64,000 nucleotides of DNA from PoT sp049331405 (GCF_049331405.1 NZ_CP186274.1:1860001-1924000); one strand, 5' to 3'; numbered from the stretch's first letter, positions 16,603 to 26,017 are shown. Translations and numbers: made by a program. Notes: generated from the letters alone by a model not told the origin.

Positions 16603-16639
16603 GAGGCGCACCGGCCGATTGACGCGCCGGGGACGCCTC
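16603..16639. terminator. bidirectional hairpin between convergent genes
   Basis: GAGGCG (16603-16608) pairs with CGCCTC (16634-16639), with an inner CCGGC/GCCGG pairing. It begins two bases after the monooxygenase stop and overlaps the last codon of the convergent gene. No T-run follows on either strand. Confidence 0.45.
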
Positions 16640-17195
16640 AGGAATCGCCCACGGCGAGCGCCGAGGCCCTCGCCTGCGCGGCACGTTCGAGGCTCCTGGC
16701 GAAGTTGGGGGTCTCCTCCCTGTTGTGGGAGTCGGAGGCCTGCTGGCGGGCGGCGGCGGCCTGCTCGAGGGTGGTGCCGTGGGCCTCGAGGAAATCGAGG
16801 AATTCCGGCGTTGCATAGGAATGGATGTGATTGGTGTATTCGCACGTCGACTCGTCGATGCGGCGGGCTTTCAGCTCCCAGACCACCTTCACGCGGGTGC
16901 GGCCGTTCTTCGTGATCGTGTCGGAGAGGGAGACGAGGCGGCAATGCAGCGGTTCGCGCCGTTCGTGGACGTAATGCTGCACGACCAGGGCTTCGCCGAT
17001 CATCTCGACGTTGATCGACATCGGTTGGCCATCGTCCGACTTCGTGACGCCCGCGGCGATGTGGGCGGTCGAGCAGCGTTGATACTCGGCGTCGACGAGG
17101 TTATCGAGCCAGTCGGCGATGTCGACCCGCTCGGCGGGGGCGTGGATCGTGGCGGTCACGGTGGAGATGGACAGCGTCGGTGCGTCGTCGGGCAT
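16638..17195 (-). CDS. SRPBCC-like protein of unknown role
   Basis: The product has 185 residues from the ATG at 17195, which follows GAGGACGAGCC. Upstream in-frame sequence is low-complexity and was not used. The pattern of an N-terminal strand (ISTVTATIHAPAERVDIADWL), alternating strands (INVEMIGEALVVQHYVHE, RVKVVWELKARRIDESTCEYTNHI) and a long C-terminal helix (residues about 135-165) suggests a START/SRPBCC ligand-binding fold. I could not assign a named family. No signal peptide is present, so it is probably cytoplasmic. It lies beside the MarR-regulated monooxygenase but in the opposite direction. Confidence 0.6.
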   Translation of the reverse strand: MPDDAPTLSISTVTATIHAPAERVDIADWLDNLVDAEYQRCSTAHIAAGVTKSDDGQPMSINVEMIGEALVVQHYVHERREPLHCRLVSLSDTITKNGRTRVKVVWELKARRIDESTCEYTNHIHSYATPEFLDFLEAHGTTLEQAAAARQQASDSHNREETPNFARSLERAAQARASALAVGDS

Positions 17196-17484
17196 GGCTC
17201 GTCCTCGCGGCCTGGTCTTCGAAACGATTGGCGGGCTCGACGCGAGTCCGTCCCCGATCAAGGAGCGGCCGTCGCGAGGATCCCGCGTCCTCCCGGCGTA
17301 ACTCCTAGGCGAGGCGAGGGGACACGGTCGCGCGTCGGATCTTTCGGCCCCGGCCATCGGCGCGGCCGATGGAGCCTCGTCCGCCGGAGGAACGGTCCGC
17401 CTGGCATCGCGGCACGTCAATCGGCAGAATACTCACGCGGGACCGATGCGGGGATCGACGTTTCGTCGCGAGGGCCTTCGAAGC

Positions 17485-17877
17485 ATGGCGAAGATACCGA
17501 TGGGGACCGAGCGGCTGCGGCCTTTCCTACCCACGCGCGATTTCGAGACGTCCAGACGCTTCTACGAAGCGATCGGCTTCGAGAAGGTGTCCGATGGGGA
17601 AGTCGCGATCTTCAACGTCGGGTCGGGCGGGTTCATCCTCCAGCGCTTCTATCAGGAAGACTGGGCCGGCAACACGATGATGAGCCTGATGGTGGACGAC
17701 CTCGACGCGTGGTGGTCGCATCTCGAGTCGCTGGACCTCGCGGGGCGCTTCGGCGTCCAACCGCCGAGGCCTCCGGCCATGCAGCCCTGGGGGCTCCGCG
17801 TCGCGTATCTCTTCGACCCCGCGGGGGTCCTCTGGCACGTCGCCCAGCGTCGCGAGGGCGTGCCGCAAGATTCGTGA
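17485..17877 (+). CDS. VOC (glyoxalase/bleomycin-resistance) superfamily protein
   Basis: The product has 130 residues from MAKIPMGTERLRPF. It has the paired beta-alpha-beta-beta-beta VOC module: LRPFLPTRDFETSRRFYEAIGF opens the first half, MSLMVDDLDAWWSHL the second, and GLRVAYLFDPAGVLWHVAQ gives the closing strand with a His near a usual metal position. Family members are glyoxalases, dioxygenases or drug-binding proteins, and the substrate is unknown. It is followed after three bases by a membrane orphan on the same strand, so the two are likely translated from one message. Confidence 0.8.
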   Translation: MAKIPMGTERLRPFLPTRDFETSRRFYEAIGFEKVSDGEVAIFNVGSGGFILQRFYQEDWAGNTMMSLMVDDLDAWWSHLESLDLAGRFGVQPPRPPAMQPWGLRVAYLFDPAGVLWHVAQRREGVPQDS

Positions 17878-17880
17878 GGC

Positions 17881-18273
17881 ATGGACATGAACTCGCTGGC
17901 CGTGGATACGTTCAGCACCTTCGGCGTGGGCGTCCTCTGCATCGCGCTCGCCATCATGTTGCTGACCCTCTTCTACAGGGTCCTGGCCTGGATCTCGAAC
18001 CCTCGCGGCGAGCCCGAGCCGCTCACCGTCCGCGGCGTCTTGAAGGAGGATACCTGGGCGACGGTCTACATGACGGGAACCAAGACATTCGAGCGCGTCC
18101 GCTTCCTCGGCTACATGAGCTCGGAAAGCACCAAGTACCACCTGCCTCATGAGCTCAACGGCATGGTCATCCTCGAGGACGAGGCGGGGAGCCGATTCCT
18201 CGTCCGCGCGAAGGCGATCCGGATGATCGTCATCGCGCCGGAGTCCAAGGGGGCCGGGGTGAAAGAACTCTGA
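17881..18273 (+). CDS. small single-pass membrane orphan
   Basis: Not recognised. The product has 130 residues. One hydrophobic segment (FGVGVLCIALAIMLLTLFYRVLAWI, residues about 14-38) is followed by a compact, probably beta-rich cytoplasmic domain of about 85 residues (GVLKEDTWATVYMTGTKTFERVRFLGYM, then MVILEDEAGSRFLVRAKAIRMIVI). The gene starts three bases after the VOC gene stop and 48 bases before the next gene, so the three probably form one transcription unit. Confidence 0.65.
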   Translation: MDMNSLAVDTFSTFGVGVLCIALAIMLLTLFYRVLAWISNPRGEPEPLTVRGVLKEDTWATVYMTGTKTFERVRFLGYMSSESTKYHLPHELNGMVILEDEAGSRFLVRAKAIRMIVIAPESKGAGVKEL

Positions 18274-18321
18274 GGCAAGGTCCGCGGGCCCCTGCGGTTC
18301 GACGTCGGAGGGATCAGGCGT

Positions 18322-18954
18322 ATGTCGCTCGACATCAGCTACCGGCTCTTTTTCCCGTTGGCCTCGGCCTCGGTCGTGCTCGACGGCCTGTCGAACATCC
18401 TCCTCGCCGATGGCGAGCACGCGGTGCGGATCGCCGCGCCCGATGGCAGGGTCGTCGTCATCCCGGCGGCCGATCCGAGGCCGGGGAACCCGAAGCAGGC
18501 CGAGGTCGTCGGGTTCGACTCCTCCCCGTCATTCGTCGCCCTCTTGTCGTACACGGTGCGGAAGAAGAAGAGGACGTCGAAACCTCGGATCAACAAGTGG
18601 GGAGAAGAGGAGTTCTTCAAGGTCATCAAGACGACGGATTTTCGCGCGGCGAATGTCTCGATCGACTGCGGGCGGGACTACTTCGAGGTGAACTTCGCGA
18701 ACCTCTCCAACGACTTCGGCTTCTTCGAGTCGACGGCCGTGTTCTCGAAGCTCGCCGAGCTCTACGAGGAGGGGAGGGGGGTCGTCGCGGCGCGACTCGA
18801 GATGCTCGAGAACTGGCGGGCCTTCGCCCCCCTCGGCGATGACGACCCCGCCGAGGAGATCCAGCTCCCCGACGGCTTCGACGAGGGCGAGGCGGGGATC
18901 GACGGCCTGGTCGAGGCGCTCATCGGCCGGCTCGGGGGCGGCTCGACGCGATAG
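18322..18954 (+). CDS. orphan protein, 210 residues
   Basis: Not recognised. The ATG follows GGAGGG by about eleven bases. There is no signal peptide. The N-terminal half is strand-rich with a basic patch (VRKKKRTSKPR), and the C-terminal tail is acidic (DDDPAEEIQLPDGFDEGEAG). The codon bias is strongly GC3-rich, like the neighbours. It is the last gene of the apparent VOC/membrane/orphan unit, and its stop codon lies in the loop of a hairpin. Confidence 0.6.
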   Translation: MSLDISYRLFFPLASASVVLDGLSNILLADGEHAVRIAAPDGRVVVIPAADPRPGNPKQAEVVGFDSSPSFVALLSYTVRKKKRTSKPRINKWGEEEFFKVIKTTDFRAANVSIDCGRDYFEVNFANLSNDFGFFESTAVFSKLAELYEEGRGVVAARLEMLENWRAFAPLGDDDPAEEIQLPDGFDEGEAGIDGLVEALIGRLGGGSTR

Positions 18955-18964
18955 GTCGAGCCGC
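18938..18964 (+). terminator. hairpin around the stop codon
   Basis: GCGGCTCGAC (18938-18947) pairs perfectly with GTCGAGCCGC (18955-18964), and the TAG stop of the preceding gene lies in the 7-nt loop. No strong T-run follows. Confidence 0.45.
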
Positions 18965-18993
18965 CTCATTGCGGCGACCTGACCGTCGGCTCG

Positions 18994-19620
18994 TCACCAG
19001 GCGCGGCGGGGCGTATAGCTCTCCAGCTCGGGCTGGGTGCTGCGGCGGTAGTAGTTGGCCGTGCCGAGGTAGCGGCGATCGAGGTAGCCCGTGTCCATGA
19101 GCGTGTTCGACTCCCAGACGAGCTGCCTGGTGGTCGCGTCGTAAGCGAAGAGGGCGAGCTTCACCACGGCGTCTTGCCGGTTCTTGCGGGTCAAGGCGCT
19201 CGTGTTCGCCCCGATCGAGGCGACGGGCAGGGGGACCAGGGGGTTCGACGGGATCGAGAGGGGGAGCGAGAACTGGCAGTCGACCTCGTCCGTGGCGTAG
19301 GCGGCGACCGACGCCTCGACGATCGTTTGCGCGTCCTTCTTCTCCGACTGGAGCAGGAGCCCTTGCCGGGCCATCTCGCGACGCAGGCTGAAGATGATCC
19401 AGGAGGCGTCCGGGGCGCTGACCTGCGAGGTGTCGAGGAAGACGCGCCGACCCGCCAGCGGCCCGAAACTGAGCGACGCGATGACCCTGTCGGCGACGCC
19501 GGTGAGTAGCAGTTCCTCGCTGCCGCTCCGCGACGTGCCCGTGATCTTGGTCGTGACGCTGGCGCAACCGTCCGCGGTCATCGCCAGCGCGAGAATCGCC
19601 AGGCTCGCCAACCGTCTCAA
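18994..19620 (-). CDS. lipoprotein of a planctomycete family (DUF6655-like)
   Basis: The product has 208 residues. The signal peptide ends with TADGC/AS, a lipobox-like site predicting N-terminal lipidation (Cys 19). After TKITGTSRSGSEELLLTG comes a domain of alternating helix and strand that ends in a Tyr/Arg-rich tail (NYYRRSTQPELESYTPRR). The start of the mature part recalls a lipoprotein family I remember as DUF6655, but this was not checked. Function is unknown; a periplasmic or outer-membrane lipoprotein is likely. It follows the c-di-GMP gene on the same strand after 132 bases. Confidence 0.65.
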   Translation of the reverse strand: MRRLASLAILALAMTADGCASVTTKITGTSRSGSEELLLTGVADRVIASLSFGPLAGRRVFLDTSQVSAPDASWIIFSLRREMARQGLLLQSEKKDAQTIVEASVAAYATDEVDCQFSLPLSIPSNPLVPLPVASIGANTSALTRKNRQDAVVKLALFAYDATTRQLVWESNTLMDTGYLDRRYLGTANYYRRSTQPELESYTPRRAW

Positions 19621-19752
19621 GGGACTCTCCCTCCCCGCCGCGACTACGAGTTCCTTCCCTATTATCGGTACAATCGGCCCTCGAGATTGAATGGCATTCC
19701 GTCACCGCGTCTGGTCCTGGCCATCCCTTGCAAGGCGGAGAGGGGCCGGGGC

Positions 19753-21576
19753 TCACCAGAAACTCTCGATCCTGGAGATCGAAAAGTCTTCGTGGCGGAC
19801 GACCCGGTCTCGACCGAGGCGCTTCGCGGCGAACATGGCGTGGTCGGCCTGCTCGATCAGCATCGTGGACGTGTGGGTGTCGGGCGTCAGGGTCGAGAGG
19901 CCGAAGCTCGCGGTCACGGGCGTCCGGGGCCAGCGGTGCTCCAGCATCCTCGCCCGGAGGGTCTCGACCCAGCCCAGGCCGTCCCTGGCGTCGCCCCAGT
20001 GCAAGAGGGCGGCGAACTCCTCGCCGCCGTATCTCGCGACCACGTCGTCGGGACCGATCTGATGGCGGAGCAGGTTCGCCAGCTCGCGGAGGACCTCGTC
20101 TCCGGCCGAATGCCCGTGGCGGTCGTTGTACGCCTTGAACCCGTCCAGGTCGAACAGGATCAGGGTCAGGGGGCGTCCTTCCCGCACGCAGTCGTTGAAG
20201 CTCGACTGCAAGACCTGGTGGAAGTAGCGACGGTTCCTGAGGCCGGTCAGGCTGTCCGTGTTGACGAGCTCGGCGAGCCGGGAGTTCCGCCGCCAGAGCT
20301 CCAACTGGCCCGCGAGCCCGCGCTTTCTCGCGCGAGGAGGGCCTTCGGCCTGCGGCATAACTCGCGGCCGGACCTCGGGACTCCGGGCCGGGACCTTCGC
20401 GATGACCTCGGCGGTCTCGGGTCTCGCCGACGTCGCCGGGGTCTCGATCCGGGCCGAGCCGTCCTCGAGGACGCGCAGGAAGACCGCGACGACGGCCGGA
20501 TCCAGGTGCGAGCCGGCCAGCGACCGCAGGTGACTGCGCACGCGTTCGTCGGTCCAGGCGGCCCGGTAGGGGCGGTCCGAGCGGAGCGCATCCCAGATGT
20601 CCACGGCGGCGAAGAGCCTGGCCGCGAGCGGGATCGCCTCGCCGGCGAGGCCTTCGGGATAGCCCGTGCCGTCCCACTTCTCGTGGTGGCTATACGGGAT
20701 CTCGAGGGCCCGCCGCAGGACGGGGATGGACTCAAGCCAGTCGCGGGCATTGCTCGGGTGCCTCCGCATGATGGCCCACTCGTCCTCGGTCAACTCGCCC
20801 GCCTTGAGCAGGACCGCGTCCGGCACCCCGAGCTTGCCGATGTCGTGCAGCAGGGCCCCTCGCCTGATGTGGACCAGGTCCTGCCCGCCGATCCCCAGGG
20901 CGCGGGCCAGGCGGAGGCTCATCTCGGTGACGCGGCGGGTGTGCCCCTCGGTCTCCTTGTCGCGGAGGTCCAGGGCCTTGGCCCAGCCTTCGATGGTCGC
21001 GTCGTAGGCAATCTCCAGCTCGCGATTGAGCGATTGGATCTCCGCCTCGCGCACACGTGAAGCGCACGCCTCCCCCTCGGTGATCCTCGCCACGCGGGGC
21101 GCGAGCAGGGCGACGACCTGGCGCCCCAGGGCCTCGAGCATCTCGACCTGGCGAGGGTCCAGTTCCCGGGGCCTGAGGTCCATGACGCAGAGGGTCCCCA
21201 GCCGATGCCCCCCGGCATCGACGAGAGTGGCCCCGGCATAGAACCGGACACCCGGCTCGCCCGCCACCAGCGGATGGGCTTCGAACCGGGAGTCGACCCC
21301 GGCGTCGGGGACCATGAAGACTCCATCGCCGAGGATTGCCCGGGAGCAGAAGGAGCCCACGCGAGGCGTCTGCTCGATCCCCGATCCGTGTCGAGCCTTG
21401 AACCAGACGCGATCGCCGTCGACGAGGCTAATCATCGCTATCGGAGTATTGCAAAGATAAGCGGCGAGACGTCCTATGTCATCGAAGGCGGCTTCGGACT
21501 CGGTGTCGAGGACTCCATATCTTCGGAGCGCGGCCAGTCGCTCGAGCTCTTCGTCGGGGGATACCATCATTAGCAT
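19753..21576 (-). CDS. c-di-GMP enzyme: GAF, HD-GYP and GGDEF domains
   Basis: The product is about 607 residues. A GAF sensor (residues about 5-165, SPDEELERLAALRRYGVLDT) is followed by an HD-GYP phosphodiesterase with HDIGKLGVPD (about 244) and HHEKWDGTGYPEGLAG (about 285-300), metal ligands and GYP intact. It ends with a GGDEF diguanylate cyclase domain carrying GGEEF (about 512). The autoinhibitory RxxD site expected five residues before GGEEF reads GPDD, so the arginine is missing. One protein could therefore make and break c-di-GMP under a GAF signal. The start is uncertain: the ATG at 21576 abuts AGGA, and the ATG at 21570 has better spacing. Confidence 0.88.
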   Translation of the reverse strand: MLMMVSPDEELERLAALRRYGVLDTESEAAFDDIGRLAAYLCNTPIAMISLVDGDRVWFKARHGSGIEQTPRVGSFCSRAILGDGVFMVPDAGVDSRFEAHPLVAGEPGVRFYAGATLVDAGGHRLGTLCVMDLRPRELDPRQVEMLEALGRQVVALLAPRVARITEGEACASRVREAEIQSLNRELEIAYDATIEGWAKALDLRDKETEGHTRRVTEMSLRLARALGIGGQDLVHIRRGALLHDIGKLGVPDAVLLKAGELTEDEWAIMRRHPSNARDWLESIPVLRRALEIPYSHHEKWDGTGYPEGLAGEAIPLAARLFAAVDIWDALRSDRPYRAAWTDERVRSHLRSLAGSHLDPAVVAVFLRVLEDGSARIETPATSARPETAEVIAKVPARSPEVRPRVMPQAEGPPRARKRGLAGQLELWRRNSRLAELVNTDSLTGLRNRRYFHQVLQSSFNDCVREGRPLTLILFDLDGFKAYNDRHGHSAGDEVLRELANLLRHQIGPDDVVARYGGEEFAALLHWGDARDGLGWVETLRARMLEHRWPRTPVTASFGLSTLTPDTHTSTMLIEQADHAMFAAKRLGRDRVVRHEDFSISRIESFW

Positions 21577-22980
21577 TCCTGCAGTGGGGGGAGGCAGCGA
21601 GATTCGTCGTGACGATATCAAGCGATGCTCCCGGCCCCGATGGCCGGGGATTGATTCGGCCCCGCATGAGCGACCGGAGCGAGAGACGGCCGGCGGAATG
21701 TCACCCCCAAGGCCGAATCCGTCGAGGACTGCATGGCCCGGGCCTGGACTCGGCCCAGAAACGATCATTCATGGCCGGGGATCGCGCTTTCATCCCCTCC
21801 GATGATGGCCTTCCGGGAAATCCTCAGCCCATGCAATTCTGGATTCCCGAGACTATCTTTATGCTTCCCGCAGTAGAGAAATCGGTGTCGCATGATGCGA
21901 CATCCGGATTACAAGAGTGGGCTAGAGGACTGGAGAAGGCCGTTTTTCCACGATTTCACACCCTGATCCCCGTCTCCCCACCGGCAACCGAGCCTCGGCC
22001 CACCATCGGTCTCGGACTTTGGCGAGAGGAGGCATAGCCCTAAGGTTTGGAGAGGTTCCAACGCGGGGGCAATATGCTCGAGCCCGCTTTGTCGTCACTT
22101 AGTAGGAAGTTTAGATCGGATTCGTGACATGGGTTGATTCAAAATCCAAAATTTTTAGACATTTATCGCCTTCGGTCGGCACGAACGACCCTCGCCCGCT
22201 TCCTGCATGCCTCGGATCGCCAGTTCTATTCCTGTCCAATTCCTGCGGGCAAAGACTTTCTCGCGATTGTGGTTGCTAATTCCGCGCCGAGACGCTTCGA
22301 CGGCAGCATGCCTGCGGTGAATACCCTGCCTGCCTGTGACACGCCAGTGTCATCATGGGAAAGGTGTGACACGATGATGTCATCGCGAAGCCAAAGCACG
22401 GATAATAGGCACTTCGCTGTTGGCGGTTGAGGGGTTTGTGTGCGGCGCAACGGGATCCCGTGTTTCAAGGGCGATCAGCATCACTCGAGGCGAGCCCGGC
22501 AGGGTCGCGGCACATCGCTGGCGATCGACGTGGATGGAGAGCACCCTAGTGGGAATCGAGCGAGTCGCCATAAGTTTCAGCTCATCAACGACATGCTGAG
22601 CGCAGACGCCGGAGAAATTGCGGATTTTGATCGGGTGAGGCGAGCCGGATGGCCGTTCCTCATCCGGCTTAAATTTGATGGTCACGAAGCCCGGTCGTCG
22701 CGTATTGACACGTGAGTGCGGCGGTCGGAACCGGGCAGACCGCGAATCCTACCGGAAAAACGAGGAACGGCCCGCGGCTTGCTTAATTCCTACGCATGAA
22801 CTATTTGGCTTCTTAACTAACGCAATAAAGAAGGGCGACAATCTACCCGCGTGGCAGAGTCTCGGTACATCGCCCGCCGGATTGAGTCCACGGGGTCGGA
22901 GATGCCGCACCGGACAGACGGCGTCTCATGTCCTTACTTCGTCGTCGTCAACGCCAGTGTAATATCGGAGGGGCCTCACC
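21577..22980. other. long intergenic stretch with tandem operator-like repeats
   Basis: About 1.4 kb with no convincing gene. It contains an AT-richer patch near 22130-22170, the duplicated TGTGACAC element at 22335-22384, and another AT-richer patch near 22790-22840 ahead of the next gene. Short open frames here have poor codon composition and no recognisable motifs. Confidence 0.5.
22335..22384. promoter_or_regulatory. two tandem TGTGACAC-N4-(G/A)TGTCATC sites
   Basis: Unit 1 (22335-22354) is TGTGACACGCCAGTGTCATC, with a perfect TGACAC-N4-GTGTCA palindrome. Unit 2 (22365-22384) is TGTGACACGATGATGTCATC, with one mismatch in the palindrome. They are 30 bp apart, about three helical turns, as expected for a pair of dimeric repressor or activator sites. 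No adjacent gene start was identified; the nearest are at 21576 (leftward) and 22981 (rightward). Confidence 0.45.
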
Positions 22981-23496
22981 ATGAGTCCAGGAGTGCCTGA
23001 CGTGGTGGTGGAGACGGATGCCGCCTATCATCGGATTCGAATCTCAGTGATCGCGGATCTCGCGGACATGCTGCCCAGGGACGGGACGCGGGGGGATCCC
23101 GGGGCCGTCTATCGCGAGGTGCTCAGGGGGATCGTGGAGGAATCGGTCGGAGGCGACGGCTTCGCCGCGGAGACCACCGTCGCGATCGCCCAGCGCACGG
23201 CGAGCCGCTACCTGCGGTCTTGGGCCGAGGCCTCGGAGGAGGGGCCGGGCTGCACCCCCAACGTGCTGGTCGACGAATCCAGATATCGAATTATCGAGAG
23301 ATGTTTGCAGGCGGAAGTCAGGATCGCCCTGCTCGACGAGGACGCCCCCCCTGACCTCGACGTCGCGATCGACAGGTCGCTCTCCCTCGTCCTCGCCGAC
23401 ATCGTCGAAGATGCGCAACGCTACCCGACCGGCGTCGAGAGGGAGACCGCGATGGCCGTCGCCCTCCGGACCGCCGAGGCGTTGAGGATGGACTGA
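22981..23496 (+). CDS. orphan helical protein
   Basis: Not recognised. The product has 171 residues. The start is well supported by GGAGGGGCCTCACC before the ATG. There is no signal peptide or membrane segment. The composition is acidic and helix-forming, with two similar halves: VYREVLRGIVEESVGGDGFAAETTVAIAQRTASRYL and DRSLSLVLADIVEDAQRYPTGVERETAMAVALRTAEAL. These look like an internal repeat of a roughly 50-residue helical unit. It is convergent with the TolC-type gene, 28 bases apart. Confidence 0.65.
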   Translation: MSPGVPDVVVETDAAYHRIRISVIADLADMLPRDGTRGDPGAVYREVLRGIVEESVGGDGFAAETTVAIAQRTASRYLRSWAEASEEGPGCTPNVLVDESRYRIIERCLQAEVRIALLDEDAPPDLDVAIDRSLSLVLADIVEDAQRYPTGVERETAMAVALRTAEALRMD

Positions 23497-23524
23497 ACCG
23501 GCCCGCCTCAGGAGGCTCCGGCCC

Positions 23525-25159
23525 TCAGGGCATGATCCTCGCCCCGACGGCCGTATTCAGGTCGAGCATGCTGCGCCTGTAGCGGAGCACGGCGTCCCGG
23601 TACATCCGCGAGGAGTCGGCGTCGTCCTTGAGGTGGTCGAGGTAGTCGCCGACCTCCAACTCCCCCGACTTCAGGCCCTCGAGCGCCCGCTTGCGCGCGT
23701 CGCGGGCCCGGCCCAGCACGGTCCGCTCCACGAGCTCGAGCGCCTGCTTCGCCGCGGCGAACTCGCGATAGGCCTGCCGGACCTCGGCCGCGACCCGACG
23801 CTCGAGCGCCGCGCATTCGACCTGCGACTGGGAGTGGTTCGACCTGGCCTTGGCGATGTTCCCCTGGTTGCGGTTGAATACCGGCAGGGGGACCGTCAGG
23901 CCCACGCCCCACGACTTGCCGCTGAGCGACTGGAACGGGTGATTGTCCTGATAGCTGAACGGGTCGTAGAATAAATACACGTCGTCGAGTCGGTTCGCCC
24001 TGGCCAGGCGGATCTCCGAGTCGGCGCGACGGATCCCGAGCCTCGCGGCGTTCAGGTCGGGGCGGTAGGCCTTGGCGTCTCTGATCAGCTCCTCGAGCGG
24101 GGGCAGGGGGGGCGCCGGCAGCCTCAGGCGCCCTTTGAGGTGCAGCCCGGCGACCTGCTCCTCGGGGAGGGACAGTAGGAGGGCGAGGGCCTCCTGGGCG
24201 TCGGCCAGGGCGTCGCGGGCGTCGTCGAGCCCGGCCCGGCTCTCCCCCAGCTCGATGATCAGGCGGTCGTCCTCATAAGGGGTCGGCTTCTTCGGCAGGC
24301 CTCTCCGGTGGATCCGCTCGAGCAACCGGTCCTCGCTCCCCACCATCCGCTCGAGGGCGAGCAGGCTGATCCGCGCCGACTGGAGGTCGACGAAGGCCCG
24401 ATAGAGGTTGCTGATCTGGCGCCGGGCCACGTCCTGGAACTGGGCCTCGAGCACCCGCTTGGCCGCGCAGGCGACCTCGACCCTCGACTTCCGCTTGCGC
24501 GAGACGTCGAGAGGATAGGTGATGTTCACGTCATACTGCGTCGGCCCGCCGGGCCGCTGCTGGTTGAACGCGCCATAGGGGATGAACTGGGCGTCGCCGT
24601 AGATCAGGGGGTTGTTGCGGAGCCCCGCCGTGAGGATGTCGGCCTGGGCCTGAGGCAGCTCGTACTGGATCGCCAGGACGTCGAGGTTGGCGACGCGCAT
24701 CCGCTCGATGGCCTGGTCGAGGCTCATGCCGTCGGCGGGCCCGTCATCATCCACGAGGTCGCCGACGTCCCCCGCGGGGGCGTCGTCCTTCTCGTTCGGG
24801 GGCGCGAGCCCAGGCAGCGGGTCGGGCAATGCCGCCGGCCCCTGGACGCCCGACCTGGAGAACCCGCGCGCCCCCGGCCTCGGGATCCTCCCGAGCCCCC
24901 TGCGGCTCCCGCCGATGATCCCCGTGCTGAGCGACGACGGCGCCTGCTGCAGCGCCCCCGGCGACGTCGGCATCACGGGGTCGAGCGACCCCGGCATCGG
25001 GCCCAAATCCGGCCGCTCGATCAACTTCCCCGACGAGGGCGTCCCCGGATCCTGCGCGGCCGTCGCCGTGGCGACCAGCAGGAGCCCTCCCAGCCCCGCC
25101 CAGCGAAGGTAGCAAGTCGTTCGCCCCACTCCACCCCCGCCGAATCCTTCGAGGATCAT
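23525..25159 (-). CDS. TolC-family outer-membrane efflux protein
   Basis: The product has 544 residues. The ATG at 25159 opens a signal peptide ending ATATAA/QD; longer in-frame versions lack one. A Pro/Gly-rich spacer of about 110 residues precedes two OEP repeats (residues about 145-330 and 350-540), each a pair of long helices and strands: MSLDQAIERMRVANLDVLAIQYELPQA, and PLEELIRDAKAYRPDLNAARLGI. It ends ALRYRRSMLDLNTAVG-like. TolC/CzcC proteins form the outer-membrane channel of tripartite pumps. No inner-membrane pump or adaptor gene is in the window, so its partners are elsewhere. Confidence 0.88.
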   Translation of the reverse strand: MILEGFGGGGVGRTTCYLRWAGLGGLLLVATATAAQDPGTPSSGKLIERPDLGPMPGSLDPVMPTSPGALQQAPSSLSTGIIGGSRRGLGRIPRPGARGFSRSGVQGPAALPDPLPGLAPPNEKDDAPAGDVGDLVDDDGPADGMSLDQAIERMRVANLDVLAIQYELPQAQADILTAGLRNNPLIYGDAQFIPYGAFNQQRPGGPTQYDVNITYPLDVSRKRKSRVEVACAAKRVLEAQFQDVARRQISNLYRAFVDLQSARISLLALERMVGSEDRLLERIHRRGLPKKPTPYEDDRLIIELGESRAGLDDARDALADAQEALALLLSLPEEQVAGLHLKGRLRLPAPPLPPLEELIRDAKAYRPDLNAARLGIRRADSEIRLARANRLDDVYLFYDPFSYQDNHPFQSLSGKSWGVGLTVPLPVFNRNQGNIAKARSNHSQSQVECAALERRVAAEVRQAYREFAAAKQALELVERTVLGRARDARKRALEGLKSGELEVGDYLDHLKDDADSSRMYRDAVLRYRRSMLDLNTAVGARIMP

Positions 25160-25330
25160 CCCGGATCGGCTCGTCCTGATGACGCTCCAGTCCCTATCCT
25201 CTTCTATCGGTCCGCGCCACCCCTCCAATCCAGCATAATCCCGAGGATCATCGCATCTGCGAGGGCCGGCTTCGTCGATAACTCCGATCGGAGACCGATC
25301 TCCACGTGAAGATAAACTCATGATCGTCGA

Positions 25331-25876
25331 TCATTGTTTCGAAGAATGTTCCGACGTTGACTTCAGCCACTCCGGAAGATCGGCGAGAGATTCCGCCAAT
25401 TCCTCATCGGTGACGAGGCCGCCGAGGACTTCTCGCAGCACGATGATGACGCCGCCATCGACCAGGGATTTCCACGCTTTGACGGCTTCGCGCAGCCTGA
25501 CGACGTAGAGGTCATACTCGTCGGCCCACTGCCCGCCGGCGCGGGCCAGGTAGCGATCGAGGCGGCCGCGGTCTGGGAGGGCATAGGCGAAGACCTGGAA
25601 GCGATTGCCGTAGATCTGGAGCGGCCCCCGGCTCCCGGGAGGCGTCAGCCAACGGGTGTAAATATCACCCATCGACCACGGATCCGACCATTCGACGAAG
25701 TAGACGACCGGGGGCCGCACGGCGTTGGCGCGAAGCCGCTCGGCGAAGTCGTCGACCTGGAGCCGGATGTCGGCCGGCCACTGGTCGACGCCCCACTCGT
25801 CGGGGTCGTCGGTGTTGCGGGCCTCGGCCCAGGCTCGGAGGCGCGTCAGGGCGAAATCCGCCGCGATCCCGCCCAT
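25331..25876 (-). CDS. orphan protein, about 181 residues
   Basis: Not recognised. The frame is open upstream, with GTG starts at 25891 and 25990. The ATG at 25876 is chosen because earlier sequence is Arg/Pro-rich and unlike a protein start. No signal peptide. The sequence is rich in aromatic residues (VVYFVEWSDPWSMGDIYTRWL, RFQVFAYALPDRGRLDRYLARAGGQWADEYDLYVV) and looks like a soluble alpha/beta protein. It lies between the TPR gene and the TolC gene on the same strand, with gaps of 141 and 171 bases. Confidence 0.6.
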   Translation of the reverse strand: MGGIAADFALTRLRAWAEARNTDDPDEWGVDQWPADIRLQVDDFAERLRANAVRPPVVYFVEWSDPWSMGDIYTRWLTPPGSRGPLQIYGNRFQVFAYALPDRGRLDRYLARAGGQWADEYDLYVVRLREAVKAWKSLVDGGVIIVLREVLGGLVTDEELAESLADLPEWLKSTSEHSSKQ

Positions 25877-26017
25877 CTTCGTGATCGTCACTCGTTGCGA
25901 GGCCAAGGGACGTTGCCTCCGTCTGGGCCATCCAACTTCGGCGGTCAACCGCGCGGGGAGCCTCAGTGCGCTCGATCCCGGGCGCCGCACCGGCAGTCGA
26001 GGGCGAAGACTGCCCGT

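Noticed and set aside
22440..22715. 91-codon frame next to the tandem operator-like repeats
   Set aside because: No ribosome site, no motif and no GC3 bias; considered non-coding.
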